From Chamaelirium japonicum (Eukaryota > Streptophyta > Magnoliopsida > Liliales > Melanthiaceae), in NCBI GenBank assembly GCA_947650365.1, contig OX393555.1, forward strand, positions 12,958,340 to 13,022,339: 64,000 nucleotides of DNA. Direction: 5' to 3'. A model generated the notes under the pieces. That model did no database searches. It worked only from the letters and a program-made list of their open reading frames with translations, and was not told the DNA's origin. Below, one piece after another: positions 12,375 through 22,609 of the stretch. The translations under genes and the position numbers were made by a program. Position 1 is the stretch's first letter, and each line of letters begins with the position of its first letter.

Positions 12375-13044
12375 TTTTAAAACATGGCGTCATGTATGTT
12401 TGGGAGGAAAAATTATATACATAACTCATAATTTTTTTTTTCTACGGGGTGATATGGGACTAATTTGTGGCATTGGACACCTCGTCCCACCTCACCTCAC
12501 CTCATTCATGCCATCTTGGCTTTCCCCACCCCATAAATGTTGGCTATTAATTAGCTATTGGATCTTGGTTTTTACAATCCACCTCTCTTAAGGGCCACAT
12601 GTTCTTGTGTGGGATTAGTCTCCCCCATCACGAGAAGATCCAACTCTGGTACCAAGTTATCACGTCCTAAAATTTTTGACTAAGAAGAGAGGAAAAACTT
12701 GAATGTGAAGAAAGGAAAATAAAAACCACGTAGTATAACAATTAAGACAAAAACAATTTTAACATATCAAAAACTCTGCTAACAACAATAACCCACTATC
12801 TCAAAATCTAATTAACATAAATTGTCTCCAATATTTAATTACATCCAAAAAAAAATCAATAACTGAAATTAAAGAAGAGGAGGTTACATCCAGCTAGCAC
12901 TCCTATTTCACAAAGTTTCGTGTCTGCTACTATTTCTACTATTACTGGAATTGCAGTTGCGCTCCTAATGCTCTAGTTGTAACATCCCATCTCACATAAA
13001 CATGATACTATTTGCTTTCCCCGTGCTTACATGAGGAATTCCGT

Positions 13045-13125
13045 CCAGGAGGTCAAACGTCTTAGTATTTTTCTTGCCTAAGTATGCTTAACTAAGGAGT
13101 TTTTATGGGATCAATCTGTAGTTGC
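13045..13125 (-). repeat. 5S rRNA-like segment in right Cassandra LTR
   Basis: Same block as in the left LTR, with CAGGAGGTC, then CTTAGTATTT, TATGCTTAACTAAGGAG and ATGGGATCAAT on the plus strand. It is more diverged in the GGGTGACC portion than the left copy. Confidence 0.75.
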
Positions 13126-13305
13126 TTATTTTTTTAAAATATATCTATTTGGGAGGGGATATTACATATATCGTCTAGAATATCGTTATCTCCAAGCAAT
13201 GTGGGACTAATTCGTGGCCTTGGACATCTCATCTCACGATCATTCATTTTGACTTTTTCCGTCTTAGAAGTCTTGGCTCTTGGATCTTGAATCTTGGTCG
13301 TCACA

Positions 13306-15013
13306 AATTTATTCTCTCCAAAAACCCTATCCCCCCCTCTCCCCTTTCTCTGATCACTTTCATAGGTTTACTCGTCATATGCTATCTTGATTTGTGTGCT
13401 GATCCTCCTCTTGTATCCTCGTGATTCTAGCCTCCACTCCACTCGTGCAATAGTGCACCGACCAAGAACAAGATGCGTGGCCTCCTTTTGTGGAAACTGC
13501 ACGTTGACCCTCATTTCCTCTCGTTGTACTATTGTCTCCTTTCCACGCTCGATCTTGCAGCGTTGCGAGCCAATTAATGGGTGATGTTCCTCATGCTTTC
13601 GTTATGAGGCGTTGTGAGTCGGCGACCCTACTCTCTTCTTAGCACACTCTGGCCTCCTCCGTGCTCTTGTTGCACTATGAGCCAACGTCCGTTGCCCTTC
13701 ACAGATCTATTATAAGGTACTGCTCCTTGTGGATCTTGCCCTCGACAGACCTTCTCGGTGCGCTATGCACATTGTTCTGCTTTGCTGTGTCATCTTTTAC
13801 ATCATCGACGCATCATTTGGACTACTCTGCCTAGTTATTCCATCCTTTATAGCGTCGACACACTATTCGCGTTGTTCTGCCTTGTCGCACCATCCTTTTC
13901 AATATTGATTCATCAATTGCATCCTGATCCGCTACTCTGCCTGCAGCTCCATCTCATCAACACTAACCTAATCCGGCTAAGTTCCACTTATGGAGGCAAC
14001 CCGACACATGGTATCTCCAAACAAGCACTCTACTCCTCCGGCCTCTTCTCGCACGCTTTCCTCCAACGACTTCCTCCCAAATATCGATATTGAGCTTGTG
14101 TTGTTGGAGGTTCGTTTGAGCACTCTAGGGTATGTTTGGTTGTTGAGAATGTGCAGGAAAGGAAAAAAAGAAAATGTAATTTTTTTATAAATTTTGGTGC
14201 TGCTTGATTCACAGGAAACTCCGAATCTACACAAAATCAATTTTCCATAACTGCCTACTTTTTTCTCAAAACTTTTAGTATCAATACCAAAGAAAAACAC
14301 AAGAAAAGAAAAGCCTCTTTCGTTGACGGTATTTTTTTTCTTGACAACCTTAAGTAATATTGAAAAAGTTTTTTTTTTTCTTCATTCTTTTCGTTTCTTT
14401 TACTTTCTAGTAAATTTTTTTTCCACAAAATAGTCTCGACGACCAAGCTTACTGCCCAATCATGATCTGCCACATTATGAAAAAATGGCATAATAAAAAT
14501 TACACTGACTATGGGACTGCACTTGTCCGCTATATCCTTTCTTTTGGACGATGTGGCAAATCACAATTGGTCCATGACCAAGTAGAGCAAATGAATCGGG
14601 TAGCAAAAATGCTTCTACAAAAGCTCCATAGAAAGTGAAGGCAAGCCGACTTGTAATGGCAATACCGTAAAATAGGATCCAGGTTTTGGGCTTATGTGGT
14701 TTCTTACAATTCACCGTGTCGTTTTCTGCTTTTTAAACCCAACGGATCGGCGGAGGCTGTGATCCGACGGCGATATCCGGGAAAGGCGGTGGCGGTGTGG
14801 GGCCCGCCGCACCTCCCATCGCAGTTAGCGTCCAAGAACCACTGGCCGCCGCTGACGTGGCTATACCTTCCGTGGCCAATCGCACCACCGCGATTTGGGG
14901 GTGGGCGGTGGATGCGGGCCCCACGGGAATAGTCCATCTGCCCGGCAGCTGTACCGAGATGGTGACGTGTCAGCTCAGGTGGTGACGTGTCAAATCGTTG
15001 GCGGGTCCTGATC
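13306..15013. other. No gene recognised
   Basis: 13320-13990 is pyrimidine-rich with recurrent words (GCGTTGCGAGCCAAT, GCGTTGTGAGTCGG) and no domain. 14100-14700 is AT-rich. 14740-14990 is GC-rich with several ACGT cores (GCTGACGTGG, GGTGACGTGTCA twice), which are bZIP-type binding words. No coding exon starts nearby, so I call it only promoter-like. Confidence 0.4.
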
Positions 15014-15337
15014 GGGGAAAATTTTCAGTCATCGTTCGTGCGTACCATACAGCCGTGCGATTCAAAAGACATGGGATTGCGGGCCCCAGCACAAGGAGGC
15101 TCATGCGTACCATACAACTGCGGGGCCCACTGTGATCAAAAGACATGGGGTAGCGGGCCTCAGCACTCAGAGCATGCCGATCGGTTGGAGGAGTGAGCCC
15201 CGCAGTTGTATGGTACGCAGGATGTTCTAAAAATTTATCCAGTGGCCCCCAGCACTCAAGCGTGCTGATAGGCTCCGGGTGTAGTGGGCCCCTCCGTTGT
15301 ACGGTACAAAGGATGTGCTGAAAATTTTGGAATTCAT
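15014..15337. repeat. Inverted-repeat (MITE-like) element
   Basis: The outer arms AAAATTTTCAG (near 15018) and CTGAAAATTTT (near 15319) are inverted. An inner 21-bp perfect inverted repeat begins GCGTACCATACAACTGCGGG at 15104 and ends at 15217. A GGGCC-rich centre with GCGGGCC(C/T)CAGCAC repeats lies between. It is non-coding. Confidence 0.65.
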
Positions 15338-15435
15338 ATCCTCTTTAGTCGGTCGGTCCGGTCTGTGGGCCCGCGTACATCACAACCGCACGATGTCAGG
15401 CGATCCGGAAATGAATGTACGACCGCTGACTTCAT

Positions 15436-15493
15436 GCGGCTGTGATGAGCGCCGGACCCACCGACCGGGGCCGATCGACTGGAGGAGATCCAA
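15436..15493 (+). repeat. Dispersed repeat, copy 2
   Basis: Nearly identical to 4763-4820 (GCGGCTGTGATG ... ACTGGAGGAGATC). Confidence 0.7.
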
Positions 15494-15536
15494 ACTTAAA
15501 GTTTTCCCGTTCGGAATCTTCGAATCGAGAAAACAT

Positions 15537-15757
15537 TCAGTGGATCGGGGATCGTGCTGACGTGGTACAACGTGTTCACAGACCGTCCAGTGCGCTCATC
15601 ATGAATGGCGCCAAACCGTCCGTGCAGACAGATGGGACTCACCGAGATTCACTTGTCGGAGCGACTGCATCCACGGGTTTGATGCGATTCACTAGTTGCA
15701 TCGGACGGATCTGGGAATTGGTTGTACCACGTCAGCATATACCCCAGTTCCACTGAG
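15537..15757. repeat. Inverted-repeat (MITE-like) element, 221 bp
   Basis: Left arm CAGTGGATCGGGGATCGTGC, then TGACGTGGTACAAC. Right arm GTTGTACCACGTCAGCATAT, then ACCCCAGTTCCACTG. The arms are about 35 bp with a few mismatches. It carries two TGACGTGG-type ACGT words, one per arm. Confidence 0.72.
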
Positions 15758-15967
15758 TGCTTTGGATCCTCGTGCGAAAGCATGACAGCCGCCCGATTTG
15801 GTGTGCGTTCGGGTGGAGTGCGATGCATATGTTCATCGGGTGGCTGTGATGAGTTCCACTCACGTGACCGGGTGTGGCAATTACATCAGCGGTTAGATAC
15901 ATGTCCCCCGTGTAGACCCAGCGAGCCAATCAGCCACAGAATTTTCTTCCCGATAGATGTACGATAT

Positions 15968-17484
15968 CTAGACGCTCAACAAGTACTGGAGCAAATACTT
16001 GCAGTCAGCTATAAGGAGGCACGAGATGAAGTCCGTGGATAATTGGGAGAGAACATATTGTGAGTCTCCTTCGATCCATACTGCTTGTCCAGGGAGCAAA
16101 GTAGAAGCTACGATGATACCTTCCCAGAGACCTCTTGTTTCCGCAACCTGCACAGAGGAAGTCATTATATAAATAGCACCAGCGTTCAAAATAGTCCCAT
16201 TATGATCAAGGATGACAAAGGCCACACCCACCAATATAGTCGTATAATCCACCGAACCATCAAAATTCAATGTATATTCCTGGAATTTCAAAGGGATCCA
16301 CCAGACAGGGATCGTGTCCATCATATGTGGGATAGGTAGTAGGCACAAGTCTGTTGGAAGCAAGTTAGCAGAACAAGAGAAATCAAAATCTACACTGATC
16401 GAATCTAAAGTAATTTGTACCGTCGGACTCTTAAGGTTAAATAAGGCTCTGTTCCTGGTTTTCCACATGTGTCAAAGCGTATACTTGAGGAAGGCTTTGA
16501 CAGACTTGTTGTACCCGGCACCGTGAGCTTCAGTATGGCTAAACAGAAAACCAAACTCAGTGACAGAGTTGGGGATTTGTCTCAAATGGGCAAGACGCTA
16601 ACCCGCAACATAGATGGCTAATAAGAGAGCATTGGAAAAAAGTGTGGTTCAGAGATTCATCATATATTTGCCAGACATTGGAGGCAAAGAGGAGAATCTG
16701 ACATTCCAATTCGATGAAGATAAAATTGAACTGGAAGGCGCCTGTGAAAAAACTTCCATAAAAAAAATGAGCTCGTGGCCCCATTGGTGTTTTCCAGAGG
16801 GTACGCTAGACCCTATCCAATGGGCCCACCACTGAAGGTTTACGTGATTGAGAGAGATGATAAGGCAGAAGTTAAATTGAAAATCGTTGCAAATTGTGGC
16901 CCAGAGGATTGAGGACCGTGGTTGTTGCTGAAGAGAGTCAACAATGCTGGCTTGTGCCATCCTTGAGGGCCAAAGAGATCTGAAACAACTTGATGGCTAG
17001 AAGGGAAGTTGGAGTCGTACAGGAACACAATACAAAAAAAGGAATTGAAGAACACCATGGGGTTGACCAGCGGTCGAAAGATGCCCCCATCCAAATCGCA
17101 TGTCATATGATCCCGAACGACAGACGCACCCTCCGAGAGAGCATGACAGGCCCACGAGCAATTGGTGGGTTGTGGCCACTGTCAAGGATCTTCAGTCACC
17201 TTATATTTATCTTGAACAAACGACACCCAAGGACTGTTATAATTCGAAAGGACTTGAAAAACTTTCTTCCCCATTGAGGCTTGACGAAATATGCGTAGAT
17301 GTCAAAGGCCCAAACCACCTTGCATCTTCGGTCGGCAAACATCGACCCATTTGACAAAATGAAGCCCGTGTTTGTTATCACCCTTGGCCCAAAGGAAACG
17401 ACAAATATGCCTAAGGTCCTTGACCAAAGATCGATTATAAAGAGATGCTTTAATAGTAGATCCCTCTGGTTGGAAAATATCCAT
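15968..17484 (-). pseudogene. Decayed LINE (L1-type) ORF2: reverse-transcriptase tail, zinc finger, RNase H
   Basis: Read 5' to 3' on the minus strand, three ORF2 regions appear in the right order. They are: the end of the reverse-transcriptase region (LRHICRFLWAKGDN..., then CRPKMQGGLGL, about 17302-17400); a reverse-transcriptase-associated zinc finger remnant (DESLNHTFFQCSLISHLC, about 16600-16680); and an RNase H-like domain (16468-15968, 166 open codons). The RNase H part has LNFDGS, AETRGLWEG and IEGDSQYVL, supplying Asp, Glu and Asp of the active site; the final acidic motif is missing. Frames are broken between the parts and the 5' portion is absent, as expected for a truncated LINE. 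Confidence 0.8.
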
Positions 17485-17539
17485 TTTACCCCTATATGTA
17501 GCAGTACAAGAAAATCACATAAAGAATAAGAATTCGATG

Positions 17540-18090
17540 ATTTTGTTGTAGCAATTTGCTACAGTGATTTCATTGTAGTAATTTTTTTTTAAAAAAAATA
17601 ATTTCTCAAAAAAAATTACTCCAATGATTTCACTATAGAGCAACAATTGCTACAGTGGTAGCAAGAGTAACAATTCGGTGATTGAAGAGTAACAATTGCT
17701 ACAATTATTTCACTATAGCAATTTTTTTAAAATATTTCTTTAAAAAAAATTGCTACAATGATTTCACTGTAGCAAAGAATAACAATTTGGAAATGAAGAG
17801 TAACAATTGCTATAGTGGTAGAAAGAGTAACAATTCGATAATTGAAAAGTAACAAATCTACTGTAGCAAAAACAATTTATTGAGATTTCTTTTAAAAAAA
17901 ATTTGCTATAGTGATTTCACTGTCGTAAAGAGTAACAATTCGGAAGTGAAGAGTAACAATTGCCACAGTGATTTCACTGTAGCAATTTTTATTTTTCTTG
18001 AAATTTCTCAAAAAAAAATTTGCTACATTAATTTCACTATATCAAAGAGTAACAATTTGGAAATAAAAAGCTACAATTGTAGAAAAGTCA
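17540..18090. repeat. Field of short palindromic repeats (GCTACAGTGA type), second locus
   Basis: At least eight imperfect copies of a 22-bp palindrome (arm GCTACAGTGA, TT, complementary arm), for example near 17555, 17754 and 17970. They are separated by T/A-rich tracts and by GAGTAACAATTCGG-like phrases. The organisation matches the locus at 4430-4740. Confidence 0.85.
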
Positions 18091-18099
18091 ACATAAGGA

Positions 18100-19290
18100 C
18101 TTGCTCTTATTGTTTGTCATTTAGCTAAAAGTGATCTCCTTAAAAGGATTTCTTGCTAAGTCCCCCCACCCCCTTTTTTTTTTTTTTGAGGAAAACCTAC
18201 TCGTGGTCTTGGGCGAGCAATCTATCATTAAGTGTTTTTGCAAATCTATCCCTACAAGATAGTATAATTGAGTATTCATCACTAGAAACTTAATAGTTGC
18301 ATATCAAACCTCCAAAACATATAAGTAGTGCATATTCATCCCTCTGGTTTGCTACCGTTTCAAAATCACAATATACCGAGAATATTTCACTGTTGACTAT
18401 TAGGTGTAAACGTGGAAGGGTGCAGAACCTGTCAAACGAGTATGGATAGCTGTCAGACGAGCTTGGAGGGTTGGACGGACGTGGAGGGGAGAATAGTTGG
18501 AGGAGTCGATGTCAGGGTCGGAACTCACCACAAGAGAGAGGAAAATGACCTAGTTTTTAATAGCCCCATACAGGTATAAAAGCTCGCCACTAAGCATAGA
18601 GGAACGCATGCCATTACAGAGCAGAAAATATGTTGTAGCACTTATTCGAACCTTTGACCAATGCTACGGGGTGCATATATATTATGCACTGTTTGGGGTC
18701 TTTAGCTTTTTTTTTTTTGTAAACCGTGCTTTTTGTGCATTGGAACCTGGGCTGTCAACCCAGGTGCAATGCAGCTGTCAGTTTGAATTCAAATTTTTGG
18801 AGGAATTTGCGTTGAATCCTAGCCATTCATGTTTATCCCTCCCTTCAAACGAATCTGAACCGGTAATTAAGTTTCAAAACTATCAAGGTAATTTGAAACC
18901 GGGTCAGGTTCGGGCCCAAATCTTGATCCAATTCAAAAATGGACGAGCTCTGGATCATTATTATTATACCCAACCCGACCCAAATCACCCAACCCAACCC
19001 ATTTTCACCCATAAGCCAATCTAACATCTTGTGTAAGAGGTTGGTTGGGCTCATAGCCCTAAATAAGCCCTTTCTAAAGGCTCTAAGGCCTAGTCCCTTT
19101 AGGGTATGTGACCTTCAGAAGAATGGTAGAGGTTCCTTACCTTCCCCATGATGCACCTTTGAAGCATTGCTTGCATCTCATACCATCCTTTCCTCGTCCT
19201 CAAAGCCTCACACCTTTAGCACCAACTCACTCCCAAACATAATTTTTCCTCCCAATTCAACCAAGTCCCTCAACCCCCAAAATTCAAACC
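18100..19290. other. No gene seen before the NTF2-like gene
   Basis: Contains a short hairpin ACCTGGG...CCCAGGT (18746-18766) and, at 18895-19010, hAT-like words (GGGTCAGGTTCGGG, CCCAACCC). 19030-19290 is the likely promoter and leader of the gene starting at 19291. No certain TATA box was found. Confidence 0.4.
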
Positions 19291-21022
19291 ATGGCATCCC
19301 TGTCCTCAATGATGTATGCCCAACCATTTTCAAATCCACACCCTACCCTCCTTAGACATCATCTCCAACCTCCTAAATCCCTAAAATTCCATTCATTCAA
19401 GAAGAGCAACCCAACCAAATCGCCCGATCGCCTGCCCGTGCCACATGGCACCAGAACGACCTCCGGTGAGGGTGACCATGACCCCCGAGCCCCCGACTCG
19501 ATTGCAGGACTGTACAACACAATCATGAATCGAAGCCTCGATGAACTATCCAAATCGACGGGAGATGGTCAGCATCTTTGGAAAACACTGACCATCATGA
19601 TACTTCTCCAAGGGAAGAAGGTAATTCTTGTTCTTGAGTGGTCTTGCTACTTGGTTTCGAATACTCAATTCGAAAGGGATTTGTTGCAGATGTTCTATTC
19701 TCTCATGGAATTCTTGGTGAACCATATAGAGTTTGTGATCAAACCGACGACCCGGGGAGAAGGAGCCGATATTGGAATCAAATGGTATTTCGGTATGTCC
19801 AACTAATTTATTCAAAGAGCATTCAAGAGTGTGATTTGGGATCTAGAATTCTAATCAAGGGTGCAAGTATAAGGCCTCGTTTGGTATCCGAAAAGTTTAA
19901 CTTATGAAAGGGAATCCTAATTCTATTATAGGCTGTTGAGAATAGTGAGTTTTATGTCTTTATATATTGTTACCCCCTCCCTTTCATCATCGGTTTTAAG
20001 GGGACATGGTAATTGTAACATGGTATCAGAGCTAGGTCCCACCCCGTCTTTCCTCTATGTGGTCCCGTCGCACCCACTTTCTCCCTTTAATCGAGATCTT
20101 CTCCCTCCCTCTGGTCGACAGGTGTTTTGCGTGTGGGCGGGTGTTGAGAATAGTCCCACATCAGTAAAGGGGTGTGAGTTCCACGTCTTCATATACCGTT
20201 GCCCCCTCTCTCTCATCACCGGTTTTGAGGGGGCAAGGAAATCGTAACATAGGCGAATAGGATTACCGGGATAACCTGACAGGAGGGGAGGAGGGTCGAT
20301 TGTATAGGATTTATGACCATTGGGATAATTACGGAATGAGATTCCAGAGTGAAAACCCGCCTACCAAACACGCCCAACCTCTTTCAAATACGGGAGATGC
20401 TTTCCTTTTCCAATCTTCGATTAAAGATTACAGCTGCCAAACAAGTCCTAAAGGTGAAGGTCTTTATTTTGCAGAATGGAAGGATACTCCTATGCCCTTG
20501 GGACAAGATTGTAGCATCTACACAAGTCATGTCTACTATGGGAAGCTATTTTTAAGGTAAGGAAAAATGGTAGAGGATTAAATAGGGCTACAACTCGGGC
20601 GGGTTGGGTCAGGTTGGGGGTCAACCCAAGCCCAAATCTAGTACTAGAACCCTCAACCCTAACCCTAATCCAACCCAACCTCCAACCGAGATACCTAGCC
20701 CAAGCCCAACCCAAGCAAAATTTTCCACGCTCGGGTTGGGCTCAGGTTAGCTCAAGTTGGTAGGACGGGTCGGGTTGTTTGGGTTTGGGTAATTTTCAAT
20801 CATTGTCTAAAATTTTTGCCTTTAAAGATAAAAAATTGAAAAGAACTTATACTTGCTAACACTAATATATAACTTTTTTTGCATTTCTATCTATGCAATT
20901 TACTGAATCATCCGATAATTAATGCCTTTATTTGATAAGCAATAAGAAAAAATTAATATAGAACTAGGTAAAACGGATGGCTGTGATTGCGACCCCTCAA
21001 CATGAATACATGAGATTATTGC

Positions 21023-21057
<35 letters not shown>

Positions 21058-21865
21058 AAGACTCAAAAACATACGAGTACCTGGGTTCGAGTTGGGTCGG
21101 GATGCCCGACCGCTCAACCCGAGCTCGGCCCAAATTCAACTCGGGTTATATTTTTTCAATCCTAACCCAAATCAATCTTCAAATACATCAACCCAAATCA
21201 GCCCAAAATTCGGGTTAAGCTTGGGTTGGGTCGAGTCCAACCCGCCCAAGTTGCAGTCCTAGGATTAAAATCTTTCTTGGAATTTTTGCTTACCTACCCC
21301 TAACAAAGTTTGATATTGCAAAAAGATCCTATATTTTATAAAATTCTTTGGACACTATTCACATGTACTGAGTTTTTTTTTTAAAGCATGTAGTTAATTT
21401 TTTTGACCATTTTACTATCGGACTATTCAGTATTTGTGCATAGTTAATATGGTCATAATTAGCTACATGGTTTTTTTCCGGCAAAATCGACGGATATGTT
21501 AAGGTTGTCCAGAAGATTTTGCAATGTATACGGATTTTTTTGCAACATCGCACTTTGTTAAGGGTATAAGTGCAAAATTCCCAAATTTCCAGTATAGATG
21601 AACCAATATATTATCTCTTTAAGCTTTGCTACATGTAAAAAAATGCAGGAATGGGAAGCAACTCATCGAGCCATTGCTCCACATGGAACCCCTTCGATCG
21701 GTAAGCTTGGAGATCTACCATACTGTTTGAACTATTGCATCTCAATGGGATAGGTAAATTAAATTTGACCCCATAAAGTTTGGGGCAGTTACAATTATGT
21801 CCCTAAATTTTTTTTTTAAACACTTACAAGTTACACCCCTAAAGTTTGAAAAACATCACTTTCGC

Positions 21866-21929
<64 letters not shown>

Positions 21930-22458
21930 GTGAGGGCCTCGTGACGGGGTGATTGTGTCAACAATTGAAACCACAAAGGGTGTAAGTGGTACAGAAAAAA
22001 TTATAGGGACAGTCTAACTGACCCCAGACTTCAGTGGTTAAACTGTAATTTACCATTTTTGTATGTTGAAATCAGCGGGTGTTCCGAAACCGTTCGGGCA
22101 ATGGACCCATTTCAGGCTCGGACTAGTCCCTCTAGGAATGCGGACAGACCCACTCGGAAATTTCCCTATGCACTCATTGGTGAATCGAGAATCGAACCCA
22201 CGACCTCCTCACCCAAGCATCAGTTGCTTCGCCAACTCCCCTATCCCATGGTAGGTTAAAATCATGACCCTTTGCTGATGACAGCTTATGGTGTTCCTTG
22301 TGCTGCAGAAGCTGGAGCAAATTGTTATGCTCATTGTCGAGAAGATTGCAGTCCACAGTGCTCTCAAAGGGAAGAGAAAGGATGCCTTCTTGTATTGCTT
22401 GCTTAGTCTAGTAGTCATGGCTGTCTCTCTCTTCTTATTGAAGAACTCATTTGGGTGA
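19291..22458 (+). CDS. Plastid-type NTF2/SnoaL-fold protein with C-terminal membrane anchor, five exons
   Basis: Exons: 19291-19620, 19690-19792, 20475-20556, 21649-21700 and 22309-22458. All introns are GT-AG, phases agree, and the 717-nt sum gives 238 residues. Residues 1 to about 65 are Ser/Pro/His-rich, like a chloroplast transit peptide. The NTF2/SnoaL-like domain follows (SIAGLYNTIMNRSLDELSK, LLQGKK, EFLVNHIEFVIK, IGIKWYF, EWKDTPMPLGQDCSIY, GKLFLRNGKQLIEP). The C-terminus has one hydrophobic helix (YCLLSLVVMAVSLFLL) ending KNSFG. The fold and order match plant NTF2 family proteins of unknown function; no catalytic residues can be assigned. Intron 1 is 69 bp and has no in-frame stop, so its retention would add 23 residues. 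Introns 2, 3 and 4 carry transposons. The start is the first Met giving a plausible transit peptide. Confidence 0.82.
19873..20375. mobile_element. MITE in intron 2, split by a TRIM insertion
   Basis: The left end GGCCTCGTTTGGTATCC and right end (reverse complement GGGCGTGTTTGGTAGGC) form an inverted repeat of the TGTTTGGTA type common in plant MITEs. The two halves are separated by the TRIM at 19934-20249. Without it the element would be about 180 bp. Confidence 0.6.
19934..20249 (+). mobile_element. TRIM retrotransposon, 316 bp, with perfect 5-bp target duplication
   Basis: LTRs at 19934-20020 (87 bp) and 20142-20249 (108 bp) both run TGTTGAGAATAGT ... GTAACA. A perfect initiator-Met tRNA primer site TGGTATCAGAGC follows the left LTR at 20021-20032, and a G-rich stretch precedes the right LTR. 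The 5-bp duplication TAGGC flanks both sides (19929-19933, 20250-20254). The left LTR lacks about 21 bp (CCCACATCAGTAAAGG...) present in the right one. There is no coding region, so it is non-autonomous. Confidence 0.93.
20583..21261. mobile_element. Non-autonomous hAT element, 679 bp, with perfect 8-bp target duplication
   Basis: Terminal inverted repeats are TAGGGCTACAACTCGGGCGG (left) and TAGGACTGCAACTTGGGCGG (right, reverse complement). GGATTAAA is duplicated at 20575-20582 and 21262-21269; 8 bp is diagnostic for hAT. Subterminal regions are full of GGGTTGGG, AACCCAA and CGGGTCGGG words. A (TA)n run sits at 21028-21054. There is no transposase frame. The insertion point is 26 bp inside the 5' end of intron 3 of the NTF2-like gene. 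Confidence 0.95.
21753..22054. repeat. MITE-like inverted-repeat element with 60-bp C tract, in intron 4
   Basis: The ends GGTAAATTA and TAATTTACC are inverted. The arms carry GACCCCATAAAGT and, inverted, CTTCAGTGG...GGGGTC-like blocks. A homopolymer of about 60 C occupies 21868-21927. It resembles 4009-4279 in plan. Confidence 0.6.
22075..22254 (-). mobile_element. Possible tRNA-derived SINE in intron 4
   Basis: On the minus strand the head (GGGATAGGGGAGTTGGCGAA, then GAGGTCGTGGGTTCGATTCT) resembles a tRNA with an A-box-like and a B-box-like region (GGTTCGATTC). Near-matching flanks GTTGAAATCA (22065-22074) and GTTAAAATCA (22255-22264) may be a target duplication. No terminal A or T tail is obvious, so the 3' boundary is uncertain. 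Confidence 0.5.
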
Positions 22459-22530
22459 TGTAACAAGCCACAAGTGTAACTATCAATTCTTGACTCCAAT
22501 CAAAGAGGTCATGAAGAAGTTTAGGAAATG

Positions 22531-22532
<2 letters not shown>

Positions 22533-22594
<62 letters not shown>
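22533..22594. repeat. (CT)n microsatellite
   Basis: About 31 CT units, 75 bp downstream of the NTF2-like stop codon and so possibly in its 3' UTR. Confidence 0.97.
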
Positions 22595-22598
<4 letters not shown>

Positions 22599-22609
22599 CA
22601 GAAAAAATT

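Larger units (their letters stand above)
12225..13305 (-). mobile_element. Cassandra TRIM retrotransposon (5S-rRNA-like LTRs), degenerate
   Basis: Two direct repeats, 12225-12576 (352 bp, TGTAAT...TTTACA) and 12978-13305 (328 bp, TGTAAC...GTCACA), enclose about 400 bp of non-coding DNA. Both carry an antisense 5S-rRNA-like block (AGGAGGTCACCCATCCTAGT, then GCTTAACT) and the words GTGGGACTAATT(C/T)GTGGC and TTGGACA. These are hallmarks of Cassandra. The minus orientation follows from the 5S direction. The tRNA-binding site next to 12978 is damaged (ATGCTCTAG then the LTR). The LTRs differ a lot, so this is an old copy. No clean target duplication is visible. Confidence 0.85.

Noticed and set aside
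12290..13125. Two 5S rRNA genes
   Set aside because: They are inside LTR direct repeats, mutated in promoter positions and truncated. They fit Cassandra LTRs.
15014..15757. Regular repeats here as a CRISPR-like array
   Set aside because: Repeats are inverted, unequal in length and degenerate, in a plant nuclear context. They fit MITE-like elements.
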